Below, piece by piece: positions 15,353 through 24,476 of a stretch of DNA of 32,370 bases; the stretch's first letter is position 1, and each line of letters starts with the position of its first letter. This stretch comes from Hahella sp. HN01 (GTDB taxonomy: Bacteria > Pseudomonadota > Gammaproteobacteria > Pseudomonadales > Oleiphilaceae). Made by a program: the position numbers and the translations under genes. Under the pieces are notes generated by a model, which was given only the letters and a program-made list of their open reading frames with translations, ran no database searches and had not been told where the DNA came from. The stretch spans positions 33,613 to 65,982 of the forward strand of contig NZ_JAHMIN010000038.1 in NCBI RefSeq assembly GCF_018986435.1, read 5' to 3'.

Positions 15353-16687
15353 GTGGCTCAAGAAAGCGTTGATTTATTGATAAATGCGCGTTGGGTTATC
15401 CCCGTCAGACCTGCGGGAGTCGTTCTTGAAAACGCCTCCGTCGCCGTATCCGAAGGCAAAATTGTAGGCGTTTGCGACGCCGCCGAGGCGACAGCGCGTT
15501 TCGCCGCCAAAGAAACGGTCGACCTGCCCAACCACGTCGTGGCGCCCGGCCTGATCAACACCCACGGCCACTTGGCCATGTCCCTGTTCCGCGGGATGGC
15601 GGACGACCTGCCTTTAATGGAGTGGCTGAGCCACCATATCTGGCCTGCGGAAGGCAAATGGGTCAGCGACGAATTCGTTCGCGACGGCTCCAAACTGGCC
15701 ATGGCGGAAATGCTGCTGGGCGGCACCACCACTTTCAGCGACATGTATTTCTATCCGGATGCCGTGGCCGAAGAAGCCACCCGTCTCGGCATGCGTTGCC
15801 AGATTGTGTTCCCGGTCATCGATTTCCCGGTTCCCGGCGCGGCGACAGCGGAAGAGTCCATCCACAAAGGTCTGGCCCTGCACGACGAATACAAGCACAG
15901 CGATCTGGTTCGCATCGGCTTCGGTCCCCATGCTCCTTACACCGTTTCCGACGACAAGTTCGAGCAGGTGGTGACGCTGGCCAACCAGCTGGATATGCCT
16001 GTACAGGTTCACCTTCACGAAACTGCTGGCGAAGTGCAGGAAGGCCTGGAGAAAACCGGCAAGCGTCCGACCGAACGTCTATACGAACTGGGCCTGCTGA
16101 CGCCGAACACGCAATGCGTACACATGACCCAGATTAACGATCGCGATCTGGAGATTCTGCAGGAAACCGGCGCGCATGTAGTTCACTGCCCGGAATCCAA
16201 CCTGAAGCTGGCCAGTGGTTTCTGTCCTCTGGACCGTCTGCTGAAAGCTGGCGTGAACGTGGCTCTCGGCACCGACGGCGCCGCCAGCAACAACGATCTG
16301 GACATGCTGGGCGAGCTGCAAACCGCTGCGATGCTGGCGAAAGCCGTGGCGCAGGACGCCGCCGCCGTCAGCGCATTCCAGGCGCTGGAAATCGCCACCA
16401 TCAACGGCGCGAAGGCGCTGGGCATGGAGTCCGTCACAGGCTCTCTGGAAGCTGGCAAGTGGGCGGACATTATGGCGGTAGACCTGAGCGGCATCGAAGT
16501 ACAACCGGTGTATCACGTCGCTTCGCATTTGGCTTATTCCACCAAATCCAGCCAGGTCAGCCATGTCTGGACCTCCGGCGTGGCCCAGGTGAAAGAGCAG
16601 AAGCTGATCAATATGGACGTCCGCGAGCTACGGACCAAGGTAGACGCCTGGCGCGAGAGAATCGCCAACACCGCCGAAGCCAATTAA
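15353..16687 (+). CDS. mtaD: 5-methylthioadenosine/S-adenosylhomocysteine deaminase (TRZ/ATZ family)
   Basis: A 444-residue amidohydrolase. The metal-binding THGHLAMSLFRG (HxH, about residues 65-76), VHLHETAGE, CVHMTQ and GTDGAASNNDLDMLGEL (metal Asp) are all present. It deaminates methylthioadenosine to methylthioinosine; a phosphorylase (not in the window) would then give the MtnA substrate. The start is GTG at 15353, with AGGAAG seven bases upstream. It sits divergent to mtnA and ahead of ubiG-mupP-yciK, the same order I recall from Pseudomonas (PA3169-PA3173 region). Related family members deaminate guanine or triazines, but context favours the MTA enzyme. Confidence 0.92.
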   Translation: MAQESVDLLINARWVIPVRPAGVVLENASVAVSEGKIVGVCDAAEATARFAAKETVDLPNHVVAPGLINTHGHLAMSLFRGMADDLPLMEWLSHHIWPAEGKWVSDEFVRDGSKLAMAEMLLGGTTTFSDMYFYPDAVAEEATRLGMRCQIVFPVIDFPVPGAATAEESIHKGLALHDEYKHSDLVRIGFGPHAPYTVSDDKFEQVVTLANQLDMPVQVHLHETAGEVQEGLEKTGKRPTERLYELGLLTPNTQCVHMTQINDRDLEILQETGAHVVHCPESNLKLASGFCPLDRLLKAGVNVALGTDGAASNNDLDMLGELQTAAMLAKAVAQDAAAVSAFQALEIATINGAKALGMESVTGSLEAGKWADIMAVDLSGIEVQPVYHVASHLAYSTKSSQVSHVWTSGVAQVKEQKLINMDVRELRTKVDAWRERIANTAEAN

Positions 16688-16711
16688 AATAGCCCGCCGA
16701 AGCGTACGCAT

Positions 16712-16730
16712 GGGGCCGCATCACGGCCCC
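16712..16730 (+). terminator. GC hairpin between deaminase and ubiG genes
   Basis: A 7-bp perfect stem (GGGGCCG at 16712-16718, CGGCCCC at 16724-16730) with a 5-base loop, followed by only TTCC. It may attenuate or partly terminate transcription ahead of ubiG; there is no T-run, so strong termination is unlikely. Confidence 0.4.
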
Positions 16731-16758
16731 TTCCGACCAATTCAGAGGAAACGGATAC

Positions 16759-17475
16759 ATGACTCCCGTTGAGAACGTCGATCTGAGTGAAGTGAAAAAG
16801 TTTGAAGATCTCGCCCATCGCTGGTGGGATGCGGAAAGCGAATTCAAACCCCTACATGAGATCAACCCGCTGCGGCTCGACTTTATTGACGAGCGCGCCG
16901 CCCTGCCCGGCAAAAGAGTGTTGGACGTAGGCTGCGGCGGCGGCATTCTCAGCGAGAGCATGGCGCGTCGCGGCGCACATGTGGTCGGCATCGATATGGG
17001 CGAAGCGCCGCTGTCCGTGGCCCGTCTGCATGGACTGGAATCTGGCGTCAGCGTGGATTATCGCCGCACCACTATTGAGGAGCTAGCGGAAGCCGAAGCG
17101 GAGTCTTTCGATGTGGTGACCTGCATGGAAATGCTGGAGCATGTTCCCGATCCCGCCTCAGTCATCGCCGCCTGCGCTCGCGTCGCCAAACCCGGCGCTG
17201 ACCTGTTCTTCTCCACCATCAATCGCAATCCCAAGTCCTTTCTATTCGCCATCGTCGGCGCGGAATACGTGCTGAAAATGCTGCCGCGAGGCACTCACGA
17301 ATGGAAGAAATTCATCAAGCCCAGCGAGCTGGCGGCCTGGTTGCGTCGCACTGATCTCGATCTGTGTGAAATGCGAGGCATGACCTACAATCCGTTGCTG
17401 AAAGAATACAAGCTGGGCGACGACGTGGACGTCAACTACCTCATGCACGCGGTCAAACCGCTCAAGGACGCCTGA
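16759..17475 (+). CDS. ubiG: Ubiquinone biosynthesis O-methyltransferase
   Basis: A 238-residue class I SAM methyltransferase that carries out both O-methylation steps of ubiquinone synthesis (and of demethylubiquinone). The diagnostic N-terminus [29 protein letters not shown] is followed by [20 protein letters not shown] (motif I, about 54-73), [15 protein letters not shown] and the late [25 protein letters not shown] block typical of UbiG. AGAGGAAA precedes the ATG. Its stop overlaps the next start by one base (TGATG), so it is coupled to mupP. Confidence 0.97.
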   Translation: MTPVENVDLSEVKKFEDLAHRWWDAESEFKPLHEINPLRLDFIDERAALPGKRVLDVGCGGGILSESMARRGAHVVGIDMGEAPLSVARLHGLESGVSVDYRRTTIEELAEAEAESFDVVTCMEMLEHVPDPASVIAACARVAKPGADLFFSTINRNPKSFLFAIVGAEYVLKMLPRGTHEWKKFIKPSELAAWLRRTDLDLCEMRGMTYNPLLKEYKLGDDVDVNYLMHAVKPLKDA

Positions 17476-18155
17476 TGACGGATACGCGACTTTACCGTCC
17501 AGAGGCCGTGTTCTTCGATCTTGATGGCACCCTGATCGACACCGCCCCCGACTTCTTTCGGGTGATGAACATGCAACGCAGTCAACGCGGCATGCCTGAC
17601 ATGGCGTACGAAGCCGTGCGTAAAACGGTGTCCGATGGTGCCCGCGCCATGGTGAAGCTGTCTTTCGCCATGGAAGAGACAGACGCCGATTTTGAGCCGC
17701 TGCGTCAGGAGCTGCTGGACCTGTATTTGCGCCATATCGCCGTCGACAGCCGCCTGTTCGCAGGCTTTGAAACGCTACTGACGTTGATGGAAGGCCAAGG
17801 AATTCACTGGGGGGTCATCACCAACAAACCCAGACTGTACAGCGAAGCGCTGCTGGAAGCGCTGGGCTTGAGCTCCCGCATGGCCGCACTGGTGTGTCCC
17901 GACGACGTCTCCCGCACCAAACCGGACCCTGAGCCCATGTTGCTGGCGTCGCGTCTGGCGGACTGCGACCCGCAGAAATGCTGGTATGTCGGCGATCATA
18001 TACGCGACATTCAGGCCGGCGCCAATGCCGGCATGCTCACCATCGCCGCCGCTTACGGCTATCTGGATGAGCCCGAGGCGGCCCTGGCCTGGAATGCGGA
18101 CCACGTGGCGCACTCTGTGGAGGATGTCGCCGCCCTGCTGAAACAAGTGCTTTGA
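17475..18155 (+). CDS. mupP: HAD phosphatase, N-acetylmuramic acid 6-phosphate phosphatase
   Basis: A 226-residue HAD-superfamily hydrolase. Motif I is VFFDLDGTLIDTAPDF (nucleophile and acid/base Asp at about residues 16 and 18), motif II is GVITNKP and motif IV is WYVGDHIRDIQAGANAG. The Lys lies in SRTKPDPEP. It was long annotated as phosphoglycolate phosphatase (gph). In Pseudomonas the ortholog between ubiG and yciK was shown to be MupP, which removes phosphate from MurNAc-6-P in peptidoglycan recycling, and the same neighbours here favour that role. The start codon overlaps the ubiG stop. Confidence 0.88.
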   Translation: MTDTRLYRPEAVFFDLDGTLIDTAPDFFRVMNMQRSQRGMPDMAYEAVRKTVSDGARAMVKLSFAMEETDADFEPLRQELLDLYLRHIAVDSRLFAGFETLLTLMEGQGIHWGVITNKPRLYSEALLEALGLSSRMAALVCPDDVSRTKPDPEPMLLASRLADCDPQKCWYVGDHIRDIQAGANAGMLTIAAAYGYLDEPEAALAWNADHVAHSVEDVAALLKQVL

Positions 18156-18170
18156 TTTCCCCTCGGGCGT

Positions 18171-18176
18171 TATAAT
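18171..18176 (+). promoter_or_regulatory. Possible -10 element upstream of yciK
   Basis: A perfect TATAAT lies in the 72-base gap between mupP and yciK, but no good -35 is correctly spaced upstream. It may be an internal promoter; read-through from mupP is equally possible. Confidence 0.3.
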
Positions 18177-18227
18177 CGAAAGTCACTGCACATTAAAGAC
18201 AGATCACGACGAGAGAAAACACGCATT

Positions 18228-18977
18228 ATGTATTCTTATCAAGCCCCCGCCGACCTTCTACACGACCGCGTAATCCTGATCACAGGCGCGGGCGCGGGAA
18301 TTGGCCGTGCGGCGGCGAAGACCTTCGCCCGACACGGCGCCACCATCATTCTCAGCGGCCGCACCACCAAAAAGCTGGAAGACGTCTACGATGAAATCGA
18401 AGCGGAAGGCGGCCCGAAACCCGCGATTTTTCCCGTCAATCTGGAAGGCGCGGTGGCGAAGGATTATGACGATCTGGCCAACGCCATCCGTGAAGAGTTC
18501 GGCCGACTGGACGGACTGCTGCATAACGCCGCTATTCTGGGCCACCGCACCCCGCTGGAGCACTATGACCCGGACAGCTGGGCGCGCGTAATGCAAGTAA
18601 ACGCCATGGCGCCATTTCTGCTGACTCGCTCCCTGATGCCGGTGATCCGCGAGTCCGAAGACGCTTCGATCGTTTTCACTTCCTCCAGCGTCGGCCGCAA
18701 AGGCAAAGCCTACTGGGGCGCTTACGCCGTCTCCAAATTCGCCGTTGAAGGCATGATGCAGGTGCTGGCGGACGAACTGGATGACGCCGACAAACGCATT
18801 CGCGTCAACAGCGTCAATCCCGGCGCCACCCGCACCGCCATGCGCGCGCTGGCCTATCCGGCGGAAGACGCCACGAAAAACCCAACGCCTGAAGAGATCA
18901 TGAATGTCTATCTTTATCTGATGGGTAAAGACAGCATTGGCGTTACTGGTCAGGCATTTAACGCACAAGGCGACTGA
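18228..18977 (+). CDS. yciK: YciK family SDR oxidoreductase
   Basis: A 249-residue short-chain dehydrogenase/reductase. It has the NAD(P) motif ILITGAGAGIGRAAAKTFARHGA (about residues 16-38), an LHNAAILG segment, a catalytic Ser in VFTSSSVG and YAVSKFAVEGM (Tyr-x-x-x-Lys, about 164-168). The NPGATRTAMRALAYP tail block is typical of YciK. The physiological substrate is not known. It follows mupP at 72 bases, conserving the Pseudomonas order. Confidence 0.93.
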   Translation: MYSYQAPADLLHDRVILITGAGAGIGRAAAKTFARHGATIILSGRTTKKLEDVYDEIEAEGGPKPAIFPVNLEGAVAKDYDDLANAIREEFGRLDGLLHNAAILGHRTPLEHYDPDSWARVMQVNAMAPFLLTRSLMPVIRESEDASIVFTSSSVGRKGKAYWGAYAVSKFAVEGMMQVLADELDDADKRIRVNSVNPGATRTAMRALAYPAEDATKNPTPEEIMNVYLYLMGKDSIGVTGQAFNAQGD

Positions 18978-19039
18978 TCTTACAGCTGTATTTCACGCCT
19001 TAACCAAAGTCTGCGCCAATGCGCAGCGGAGAAGGAGCG

Positions 19040-19486
19040 ATGAGCAACACAGCAAAATGGACAATCTTTGTTATCGCCGCAGGCCTCAGCGCCTGCGGCA
19101 GCACGCCCCCAGCAGGACTCGGGGCCCATGACGGGCGTCTGACGCCCTGCCCCGAAAGCCCTAACTGCGTCAGCAGCTTCAGCGATCCCAACGACGCGGA
19201 GCATTTCATTACGCCCCTTTACAACGACAAAGCGACACAGATGTGGGAACGGCTGCCCACTGTTTTGGAAAACGCCGGCAATATCCGCATCACCCAACGC
19301 AAGCCCGATTACATCCGCGCGGAAGCCACATCATTCGTATTCCGCTTTGTGGACGATGTAGAGTTTCTATTGGATCGGCAGACAGGCGTGATACATCTGC
19401 GCTCGGCGTCCCGGCTGGGCTATCGGGATTTCGGCGTCAATCGGGAGCGGATGGAGGAAATCAAGGCGGCGCTACTCAGTGAGTAA
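19040..19486 (+). CDS. DUF1499 lipoprotein
   Basis: A 148-residue protein. The start at 19040 is chosen over the in-frame ATG at 19019 because AAGGAGCG sits directly ahead of it and it gives a proper lipoprotein signal: a charged start, a hydrophobic run IFVIAAGL and lipobox LSAC (Cys near residue 19). The body matches DUF1499: CPESPNCVSS, then ADDVEFLLD-like FRFVDDVEFLLDRQTGVIHLRSASRLGYRDFGVNRERME. The function of DUF1499 is unknown. It is predicted to be anchored to the outer membrane. It converges with the ccm operon, with 17 bases between stops. Confidence 0.88.
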   Translation: MSNTAKWTIFVIAAGLSACGSTPPAGLGAHDGRLTPCPESPNCVSSFSDPNDAEHFITPLYNDKATQMWERLPTVLENAGNIRITQRKPDYIRAEATSFVFRFVDDVEFLLDRQTGVIHLRSASRLGYRDFGVNRERMEEIKAALLSE

Positions 19487-19503
19487 CGCCGCCGGCGCAT
19501 GAG

Positions 19504-20757
19504 CTATTGCACCAGCTGGTCAATCACCAGATTGAGCGGCTCGTTTTGCGCGCGCAGTTGGATTGGGCCTACGACGCCCTGCAGGTCGCCTGGCTGAGGT
19601 TGCGGCGAACCGGATTTGGACACCCGCGCCACCACTTCCACCGTTTCAGCGGAGGACAGCTTCGCCATCGGCCCCATGGCCATGGAGTCATCCAAGGTGA
19701 CGCTGACAGGCAACTCGCCCACGGTTTTACGCACCACCGCTAACGGCATGCGCGTGCCGTCCGCAGGGCGCGCAAGGATAAATACAGTATCACCAGGCTC
19801 AGCCTGGCCATTCAGACTTTCACCCAGACTGACTTGCAGCTGCAGACTGGCTCCGCCCGCCGCCTGCGCGGGCTGCTGATTCGCCTGCTCCGCCGCCAGT
19901 TGCTCCGCTCTCGCTACGCCATTACGAATCGCAGCGGCGTTAGGGTCGTTCGGATTCAGCTCAATAATGCGACGCCAGAACTTGGCGGCTTCGGCGTAAC
20001 GTTGCTCCTGGAACGCCGCCACGCCAAGAATACTCAGTGAACTCCCTTCGTTGGGGTCGGTTTTCAGGGCCTGCTCCAGAGCCGCCCTGACCGGAGCGCT
20101 CAAACGTCCTTCCTTGAAGAACAGCGCCTGTGCGCGCAATCCGTGAGCGCCGGCGGGGTTTTCGCCTTCCGCCGCAAGCAACTCCGCCAGGTGGCGAAAC
20201 GCTTCTTCCGCTTCCGCGTAGCGCTGCATGGTCATCAGGGAGCGCCCCAATAGCGCCCAGCCTTCGACATGGTCCGGCTGCTCCAAAAGACGATCGCGCA
20301 AACGGCGCAAAATCTCTTCCGGATCATTGCCAGCCAGAGCCAATTGCAGGCGAGTCTCTTTCATCCACTCCACCTGACGCAGGCCTTTATAATCGCCAAC
20401 CTGCTGATACATCAGCAGCGCCGTCACCGGCACTCCCACAACTACCAGCACCAGCACAAGAACCTGGCGCATGCGGCTACTGCGGTACGCGGTGTTCTGC
20501 GCGCCCGGCTCCGCGTCGTTCAACAGTGACTTTTCCAACTCAATATGCAGATCATGAAACTCCGCATCGCTGATTTGTCCGGCTTTCAGCTCCGCACGCA
20601 GCTCCGTCAGACGGTCTTCAAACAACGCCACGTTGGCGGTATCGCGACGCGCGCCAGCGCCCTGCGAACCGGATTTCAGGATGGACAACAAAGGAACGGC
20701 GATGATCGCTATCGCCAAAACCGCCAGAAGGACGATAGCCAGCCAGAATACTGTCAT
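19504..20757 (-). CDS. ccmI: Cytochrome c maturation protein CcmI (CycH)
   Basis: A 417-residue bitopic/polytopic membrane protein, last gene of the ccm operon. There are two membrane segments, at residues about 2-25 and 95-115, with a cytoplasmic loop between (TANVALFEDRLTELRAELKAGQISDAEF, characteristic of the CcmI N-terminus). A periplasmic TPR region follows (about 150-290; repeats around EGWALLGRSLMTMQRYAEAEEAFRHL and SLSILGVAAFQEQRYAEAAKFW), then a C-terminal beta-rich domain. CcmI chaperones apocytochrome c to the CcmFH ligation complex. It is separate from ccmH (12-base gap), as in Pseudomonas, unlike the fused E. coli CcmH. Confidence 0.95.
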   Translation of the reverse strand: MTVFWLAIVLLAVLAIAIIAVPLLSILKSGSQGAGARRDTANVALFEDRLTELRAELKAGQISDAEFHDLHIELEKSLLNDAEPGAQNTAYRSSRMRQVLVLVLVVVGVPVTALLMYQQVGDYKGLRQVEWMKETRLQLALAGNDPEEILRRLRDRLLEQPDHVEGWALLGRSLMTMQRYAEAEEAFRHLAELLAAEGENPAGAHGLRAQALFFKEGRLSAPVRAALEQALKTDPNEGSSLSILGVAAFQEQRYAEAAKFWRRIIELNPNDPNAAAIRNGVARAEQLAAEQANQQPAQAAGGASLQLQVSLGESLNGQAEPGDTVFILARPADGTRMPLAVVRKTVGELPVSVTLDDSMAMGPMAKLSSAETVEVVARVSKSGSPQPQPGDLQGVVGPIQLRAQNEPLNLVIDQLVQ

Positions 20758-20769
20758 TCGGAATGCCTG

Positions 20770-21255
20770 TTATTTCTGCTCAGATTCTTCGGAAGAGGTT
20801 TGCTGCAATAAGGCCCGCAAGCGCGCCTGCTCTTCATCGCTCAATTCAGCAGACTCTCCCAGAGAGCGACGTCTACGACGAGCGACGTACAGCAAAATAG
20901 ATAAGCCCAGAGTCACCACCGTCACCGGTCCCAACCACAAAGCGGCGGTTTGCGCATTCAGCCGCGGCCGATACAACACGAAATCGCCATAACGGGCCAC
21001 CATGAAGTCAACGATGTCGTCATCGCTCTTCCCTTCTTCAATCATTCGATGCACTTCACGACGCAAATCTTTGGCGATGGGCGCCGTGGAGTCGGAGATA
21101 TTCTGGTTTTGACACAGGGGACAGCGCAGCTCGTAAGTCAGTGTCTGATAACGCTCACGACCTTCGTCACTGCTGAACTGGTAATCATCAATGGCCCAGA
21201 CGGCAGAAGACATCCACAGCGCAGTCAGGCAGATCAGTAATCTTTGCGCGATCAT
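20770..21255 (-). CDS. ccmH: Cytochrome c maturation thiol oxidoreductase CcmH (CcmL)
   Basis: A 161-residue protein with a signal peptide (MIAQRLLICLTALWMSSAVWA), the redox motif LRCPLCQNQNISDS (Cys-x-x-Cys at about residues 43-46), the DLRREVHRMIEEGKSDDDIVDFMVARYGDFVLY block, and one C-terminal membrane helix (TAALWLGPVTVVTLGLSILLYVA). It reduces or resolves apocytochrome disulfides in the periplasm together with CcmG. The start overlaps the ccmG stop (ATGA). Confidence 0.96.
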   Translation of the reverse strand: MIAQRLLICLTALWMSSAVWAIDDYQFSSDEGRERYQTLTYELRCPLCQNQNISDSTAPIAKDLRREVHRMIEEGKSDDDIVDFMVARYGDFVLYRPRLNAQTAALWLGPVTVVTLGLSILLYVARRRRRSLGESAELSDEEQARLRALLQQTSSEESEQK

Positions 21256-21818
21256 GAACCAGGCTCCTCAACCGCGTTGGCGTTCGCCATCTTCAAATTG
21301 CGCAGCATCGGCGCCAGGGTCTCCCGCCAGACTTTTTCGTTTACTACGCCCACATGGCGATAACGAATCACGCCGGCGGCGTCGATCACATAGGTCTCAG
21401 GCGCGCCATACACGCCCAGATCCAGACCCAAACGTCCTTCCTGGTCGAAAATCACAAAGCGATAAGGGTCCTGCAGCGTCTCAAGCCACTTCTTCGCCGC
21501 ATCGCGATCATCTTTGTAGTTCAAGCCAATGATCGGAACGTTGTATTCCTTGGCCAATTTAAGCAAATAAGGGTGCTCGACCCGACAGGAAGGACACCAG
21601 GTCGCCCAGACGTTGAGCAGCATGGGCTCGCCCTTAAGATCCGCAGGAGTCAGCTCCCGGCCAGGGTTGTACAGTTCGCCCAGCTTAAATGTCGGCACAG
21701 GCTGATCCTTGCGCGCCAACTCCAGCTTGGAGGGATCGTTGTCCATGTTCTGATTAAACAGAATGACTACCGCAACAAAGGCCAGCAGAGGAACAAATAA
21801 GAATAACCGCTTCATCAC
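21252..21818 (-). CDS. ccmG: Periplasmic thioredoxin-like protein CcmG (DsbE)
   Basis: A 188-residue membrane-anchored thioredoxin. The N-terminal anchor is LFLFVPLLAFVAVVILFN. The active site is NVWATWCPSCRVEHP (Cys-x-x-Cys) and the cis-Pro region is GVYGAPETYVID. The family keeps CcmH and apocytochrome c thiols reduced for heme attachment. It overlaps ccmF upstream and ccmH downstream by ATGA in each case. Confidence 0.96.
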   Translation of the reverse strand: MMKRLFLFVPLLAFVAVVILFNQNMDNDPSKLELARKDQPVPTFKLGELYNPGRELTPADLKGEPMLLNVWATWCPSCRVEHPYLLKLAKEYNVPIIGLNYKDDRDAAKKWLETLQDPYRFVIFDQEGRLGLDLGVYGAPETYVIDAAGVIRYRHVGVVNEKVWRETLAPMLRNLKMANANAVEEPGS

Positions 21819-23839
21819 GCCTGCCGTCCTCCGAGCGCATCGGCGTCGCCGCGAGGTTGAGCCTGTGCGTCGCTGCTATCCATGGCTTCCGCCGTTGATA
21901 GTTTGCGTTTCAGCTTGATGCGATAACGTCTGTCCGCCACCGCCAGGAAGCCGCCCCAGGCCATAAACACGCCCCCCAGCCACAGCCAGCGCACGAAAGG
22001 CTTATATTGGACGCGCATGGTCCAGGACTCATCTTCCAGAGACTCGCCCAGAGAAACGTAGAGATCCCGGAACAGGCCCGGGTCGATGCCTGCTTCCGTC
22101 ATAATATTACCGGATACCTGATAGCGGCGTTTTTCCGGATGCAGAACATGCAGCACGTCGCCGTCACTGTCGAGAATAGAGACTGTGGCGCGATCGCCGA
22201 TAAAGTTAGGACCGCGACGCTGGGTTTCTTCATCAAAACGGAAGGTGAAGCCCGACAGCTCAACCGACTGCCCTGGCGCCAGGCGTACGTCCCGCTCCAC
22301 GGTGTACTGTGACACCATCGTGGCTCCGACGATGGTCACCGCCAAGCCCAGATGCCCCAGCACCATGCCTTTGTAGCTCCGCGAGGTGCGCAGCCAGCCG
22401 CGCATACGTCCCTGCGAGGAGGCGCTTTTGAGCCACGCGTCGCGCAGGGTCGCTGCAAACAGCCAAACAGCGATGAAGACGCCAATAACCGCCATCAAAT
22501 GAATTTCCCCGTACATCCAGGGAATCACAACGGAGGTAACGGCGCTGATCACCAGAAACATAGGGACAGGACCGAGCAGCTGCGCCGCCTTGGTGTCCTT
22601 CCAGTGACTGTACATGCCCACGCCCATCACGATGACCAACAAGGGAACCAACAGGGAGAACATCAAATTGAAATAGGGCGCGCCGACGGAAATTTCTTTA
22701 TCCATCCATTCCGCCACCAGCGGGGCCAGCGTACCGATCAACACGGTCAGCATAGCGACCACCAGAATGATGTTGTTGACCAGCAGGAACACTTCCCGGG
22801 AGGTTTCACTGAAGCCAATGCGGCTTTTCACCACGGGCGCGCGCAGGGCGTACAGCAGCAGCGAGCCGCCAATGACCACGCCCAGCATCATGAGCACGAA
22901 GCGGCCCCGTTCAGGGTCTGCGGCGAACGCATGCACCGAGGTCAGAATGCCGGAGCGGACCAGGAAGGTGCCCAACAGACTGAGCGAGAAGGCGAATATC
23001 GCCAGCAAAACCGTCCAGCTCTTGAAAACGCCGCGTTTTTCCGTCGCCGCCAGAGAGTGAATCAAAGCAGTTCCCGCTAACCAGGGCATAAAGGACGCGT
23101 TCTCAACCGGGTCCCAGAACCACCAACCGCCCCAGCCCAGCTCGTAGTAGGCCCACCAGCTGCCCAAGGCGATACCTAGAGTCAAGAAGGCCCAGGCCAC
23201 CGTCGTCCAGGGACGCGACCAACGCGCCCAGGCTGCGTCCAGACGACCGCCCATCAGCGCAGCCACCGCAAAGGCGAAAGCGACGGAGAAACCGACATAG
23301 CCCATATACAGCATGGGCGGATGCACGATCAGACCGAAATCCTGCAACAAGGGATTCAGATCCGCGCCGTCCTGCGGCGAATTCGGCAGGTAACGCAAGA
23401 AGGGATTAGAGGTCATCAGGATGAACAACATAAAGCCGATGCTGATCATGCCCATGACGCCCAGTACGCGCGCCACCATTTCCAGCGGCAATTGCTTGCT
23501 GAACTTGGCCACGGCGGCGGTCCAGCCAGTCAAAATCAGCGCCCACAATAACAGTGAGCCTTCATGGCCGCCCCACACGGCGCTGAATTTGTAATACCAG
23601 GGCAGCAGGCTGTTGGAGTGGCCCGCCACGTAGCGGACGCTGAAGTCGTCCCGCAAAAAGCTGGCGGTCAATGCGGCGAACGCCACAATCGCCATCAGAA
23701 ACTGGGCGCCCGCGAGAGGGCGAGACAAGCGCATCCAAAGACGGTCGCCAATCCAGGCGCCAGTGATAGGCACAAACGCCAACAGGATAGCGAAGCAGAA
23801 ACTTAAAATCAGTGCGAAGTGACCCAGCTCAGCAATCAT
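21815..23839 (-). CDS. ccmF: Cytochrome c heme lyase subunit CcmF
   Basis: A 674-residue polytopic inner-membrane protein with a dozen or more hydrophobic segments. The heme-handling WWD domain is GWGGWWFWDPVENASFMPWL (about residues 235-254). Conserved periplasmic histidines are visible in AGHSNSL, IVHPPMLY and ALIHSL. A large periplasmic domain (about 500-630) precedes the last helix. CcmF is the core of the holocytochrome c synthetase of System I. The length is normal. An in-frame ATG at 23839 begins an inner-membrane N-terminus; the gap to ccmE is 11 bases. Confidence 0.97.
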   Translation of the reverse strand: MIAELGHFALILSFCFAILLAFVPITGAWIGDRLWMRLSRPLAGAQFLMAIVAFAALTASFLRDDFSVRYVAGHSNSLLPWYYKFSAVWGGHEGSLLLWALILTGWTAAVAKFSKQLPLEMVARVLGVMGMISIGFMLFILMTSNPFLRYLPNSPQDGADLNPLLQDFGLIVHPPMLYMGYVGFSVAFAFAVAALMGGRLDAAWARWSRPWTTVAWAFLTLGIALGSWWAYYELGWGGWWFWDPVENASFMPWLAGTALIHSLAATEKRGVFKSWTVLLAIFAFSLSLLGTFLVRSGILTSVHAFAADPERGRFVLMMLGVVIGGSLLLYALRAPVVKSRIGFSETSREVFLLVNNIILVVAMLTVLIGTLAPLVAEWMDKEISVGAPYFNLMFSLLVPLLVIVMGVGMYSHWKDTKAAQLLGPVPMFLVISAVTSVVIPWMYGEIHLMAVIGVFIAVWLFAATLRDAWLKSASSQGRMRGWLRTSRSYKGMVLGHLGLAVTIVGATMVSQYTVERDVRLAPGQSVELSGFTFRFDEETQRRGPNFIGDRATVSILDSDGDVLHVLHPEKRRYQVSGNIMTEAGIDPGLFRDLYVSLGESLEDESWTMRVQYKPFVRWLWLGGVFMAWGGFLAVADRRYRIKLKRKLSTAEAMDSSDAQAQPRGDADALGGRQA

Positions 23840-23850
23840 ACGTCATTCCT

Positions 23851-24300
23851 TCAGTAAGTCTGTGCGGGCGCGGCGTCCTGCGCCTTGTCGAGCGCGCGCT
23901 GCACTTGCGGCGGCATGTATTTTTCGTCGTGCTTGGCCAGCACTTCCTCCGCCTGGAAAACGCCTTGGGCGTCCAGTTTGCCGGTGGCGACGATGCCCTG
24001 CCCCTCTCTGAAGAGGTCTGGCAGGATGCCGGTGTATTTGACATTAACGTTGTTGTTGTAATCCGTCACGGTGAAAGCGACCGCCAGGGATTTCCCATCT
24101 CTGTTCACGCTGCCGTCAACCACCATGCCGCCCACGCGAATGCTTTTATCGATAGGAGCGGCGCCTTGCACGACTTCGGTAGGGTTATAAAAGTGATTCA
24201 CGTTGTTGCTGAGCGCGGTCATGATCAAACCGACCGTCGCGCTGACGCCGATCACCAGGAATGACACGATAATTAAACGCTGCTTGCGCTTGGGATTCAT
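23851..24300 (-). CDS. ccmE: Heme chaperone CcmE
   Basis: A 149-residue protein: one N-terminal membrane anchor (RLIIVSFLVIGVSATVGLIM) and a periplasmic OB-fold. The heme-attaching histidine is H124 in EVLAKHDEKYMPP, with the nearby Tyr ligand. It receives heme from CcmC and passes it to CcmF. The start overlaps the ccmD stop (ATGA). Confidence 0.97.
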   Translation of the reverse strand: MNPKRKQRLIIVSFLVIGVSATVGLIMTALSNNVNHFYNPTEVVQGAAPIDKSIRVGGMVVDGSVNRDGKSLAVAFTVTDYNNNVNVKYTGILPDLFREGQGIVATGKLDAQGVFQAEEVLAKHDEKYMPPQVQRALDKAQDAAPAQTY

Positions 24301-24476
24301 TGGGACGCCTTCTCCCTTCTATACTGCTGGGACAATCTTTTGACGAGGCTGCCGCGTTTTAGTTTCGGCGCAGCCAGGTTATATAGGAACACCAGTCCAC
24401 CCGCGCCGTAGGCCAACCAGACGTATAGACCATGGCCGCCCATTGCGAAAAATTCATTGAGGCTTTCGAAGTTCAT
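24297..24476 (-). CDS. ccmD: Heme exporter protein CcmD
   Basis: A 59-residue single-span protein. The start at 24476 is chosen because it forms an ATGA overlap with the ccmC stop and has GAGGGGAAAG just upstream; a longer frame from 24512 would run into ccmC. The motif [16 protein letters not shown] followed by a helix and the basic tail [11 protein letters not shown] is typical of CcmD. It helps release holo-CcmE from CcmABC. Confidence 0.95.
   Translation of the reverse strand: MNFESLNEFFAMGGHGLYVWLAYGAGGLVFLYNLAAPKLKRGSLVKRLSQQYRREKASQ

Noticed and set aside
18258-18968. Minus-strand 236-codon open frame
   Set aside because: Antisense to yciK with no domain signature; GC-rich codon bias opens the opposite frame.
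22352-23080. Plus-strand 242-codon open frame
   Set aside because: Antisense to ccmF; extreme His/Gln/Arg content and no ribosome binding site.
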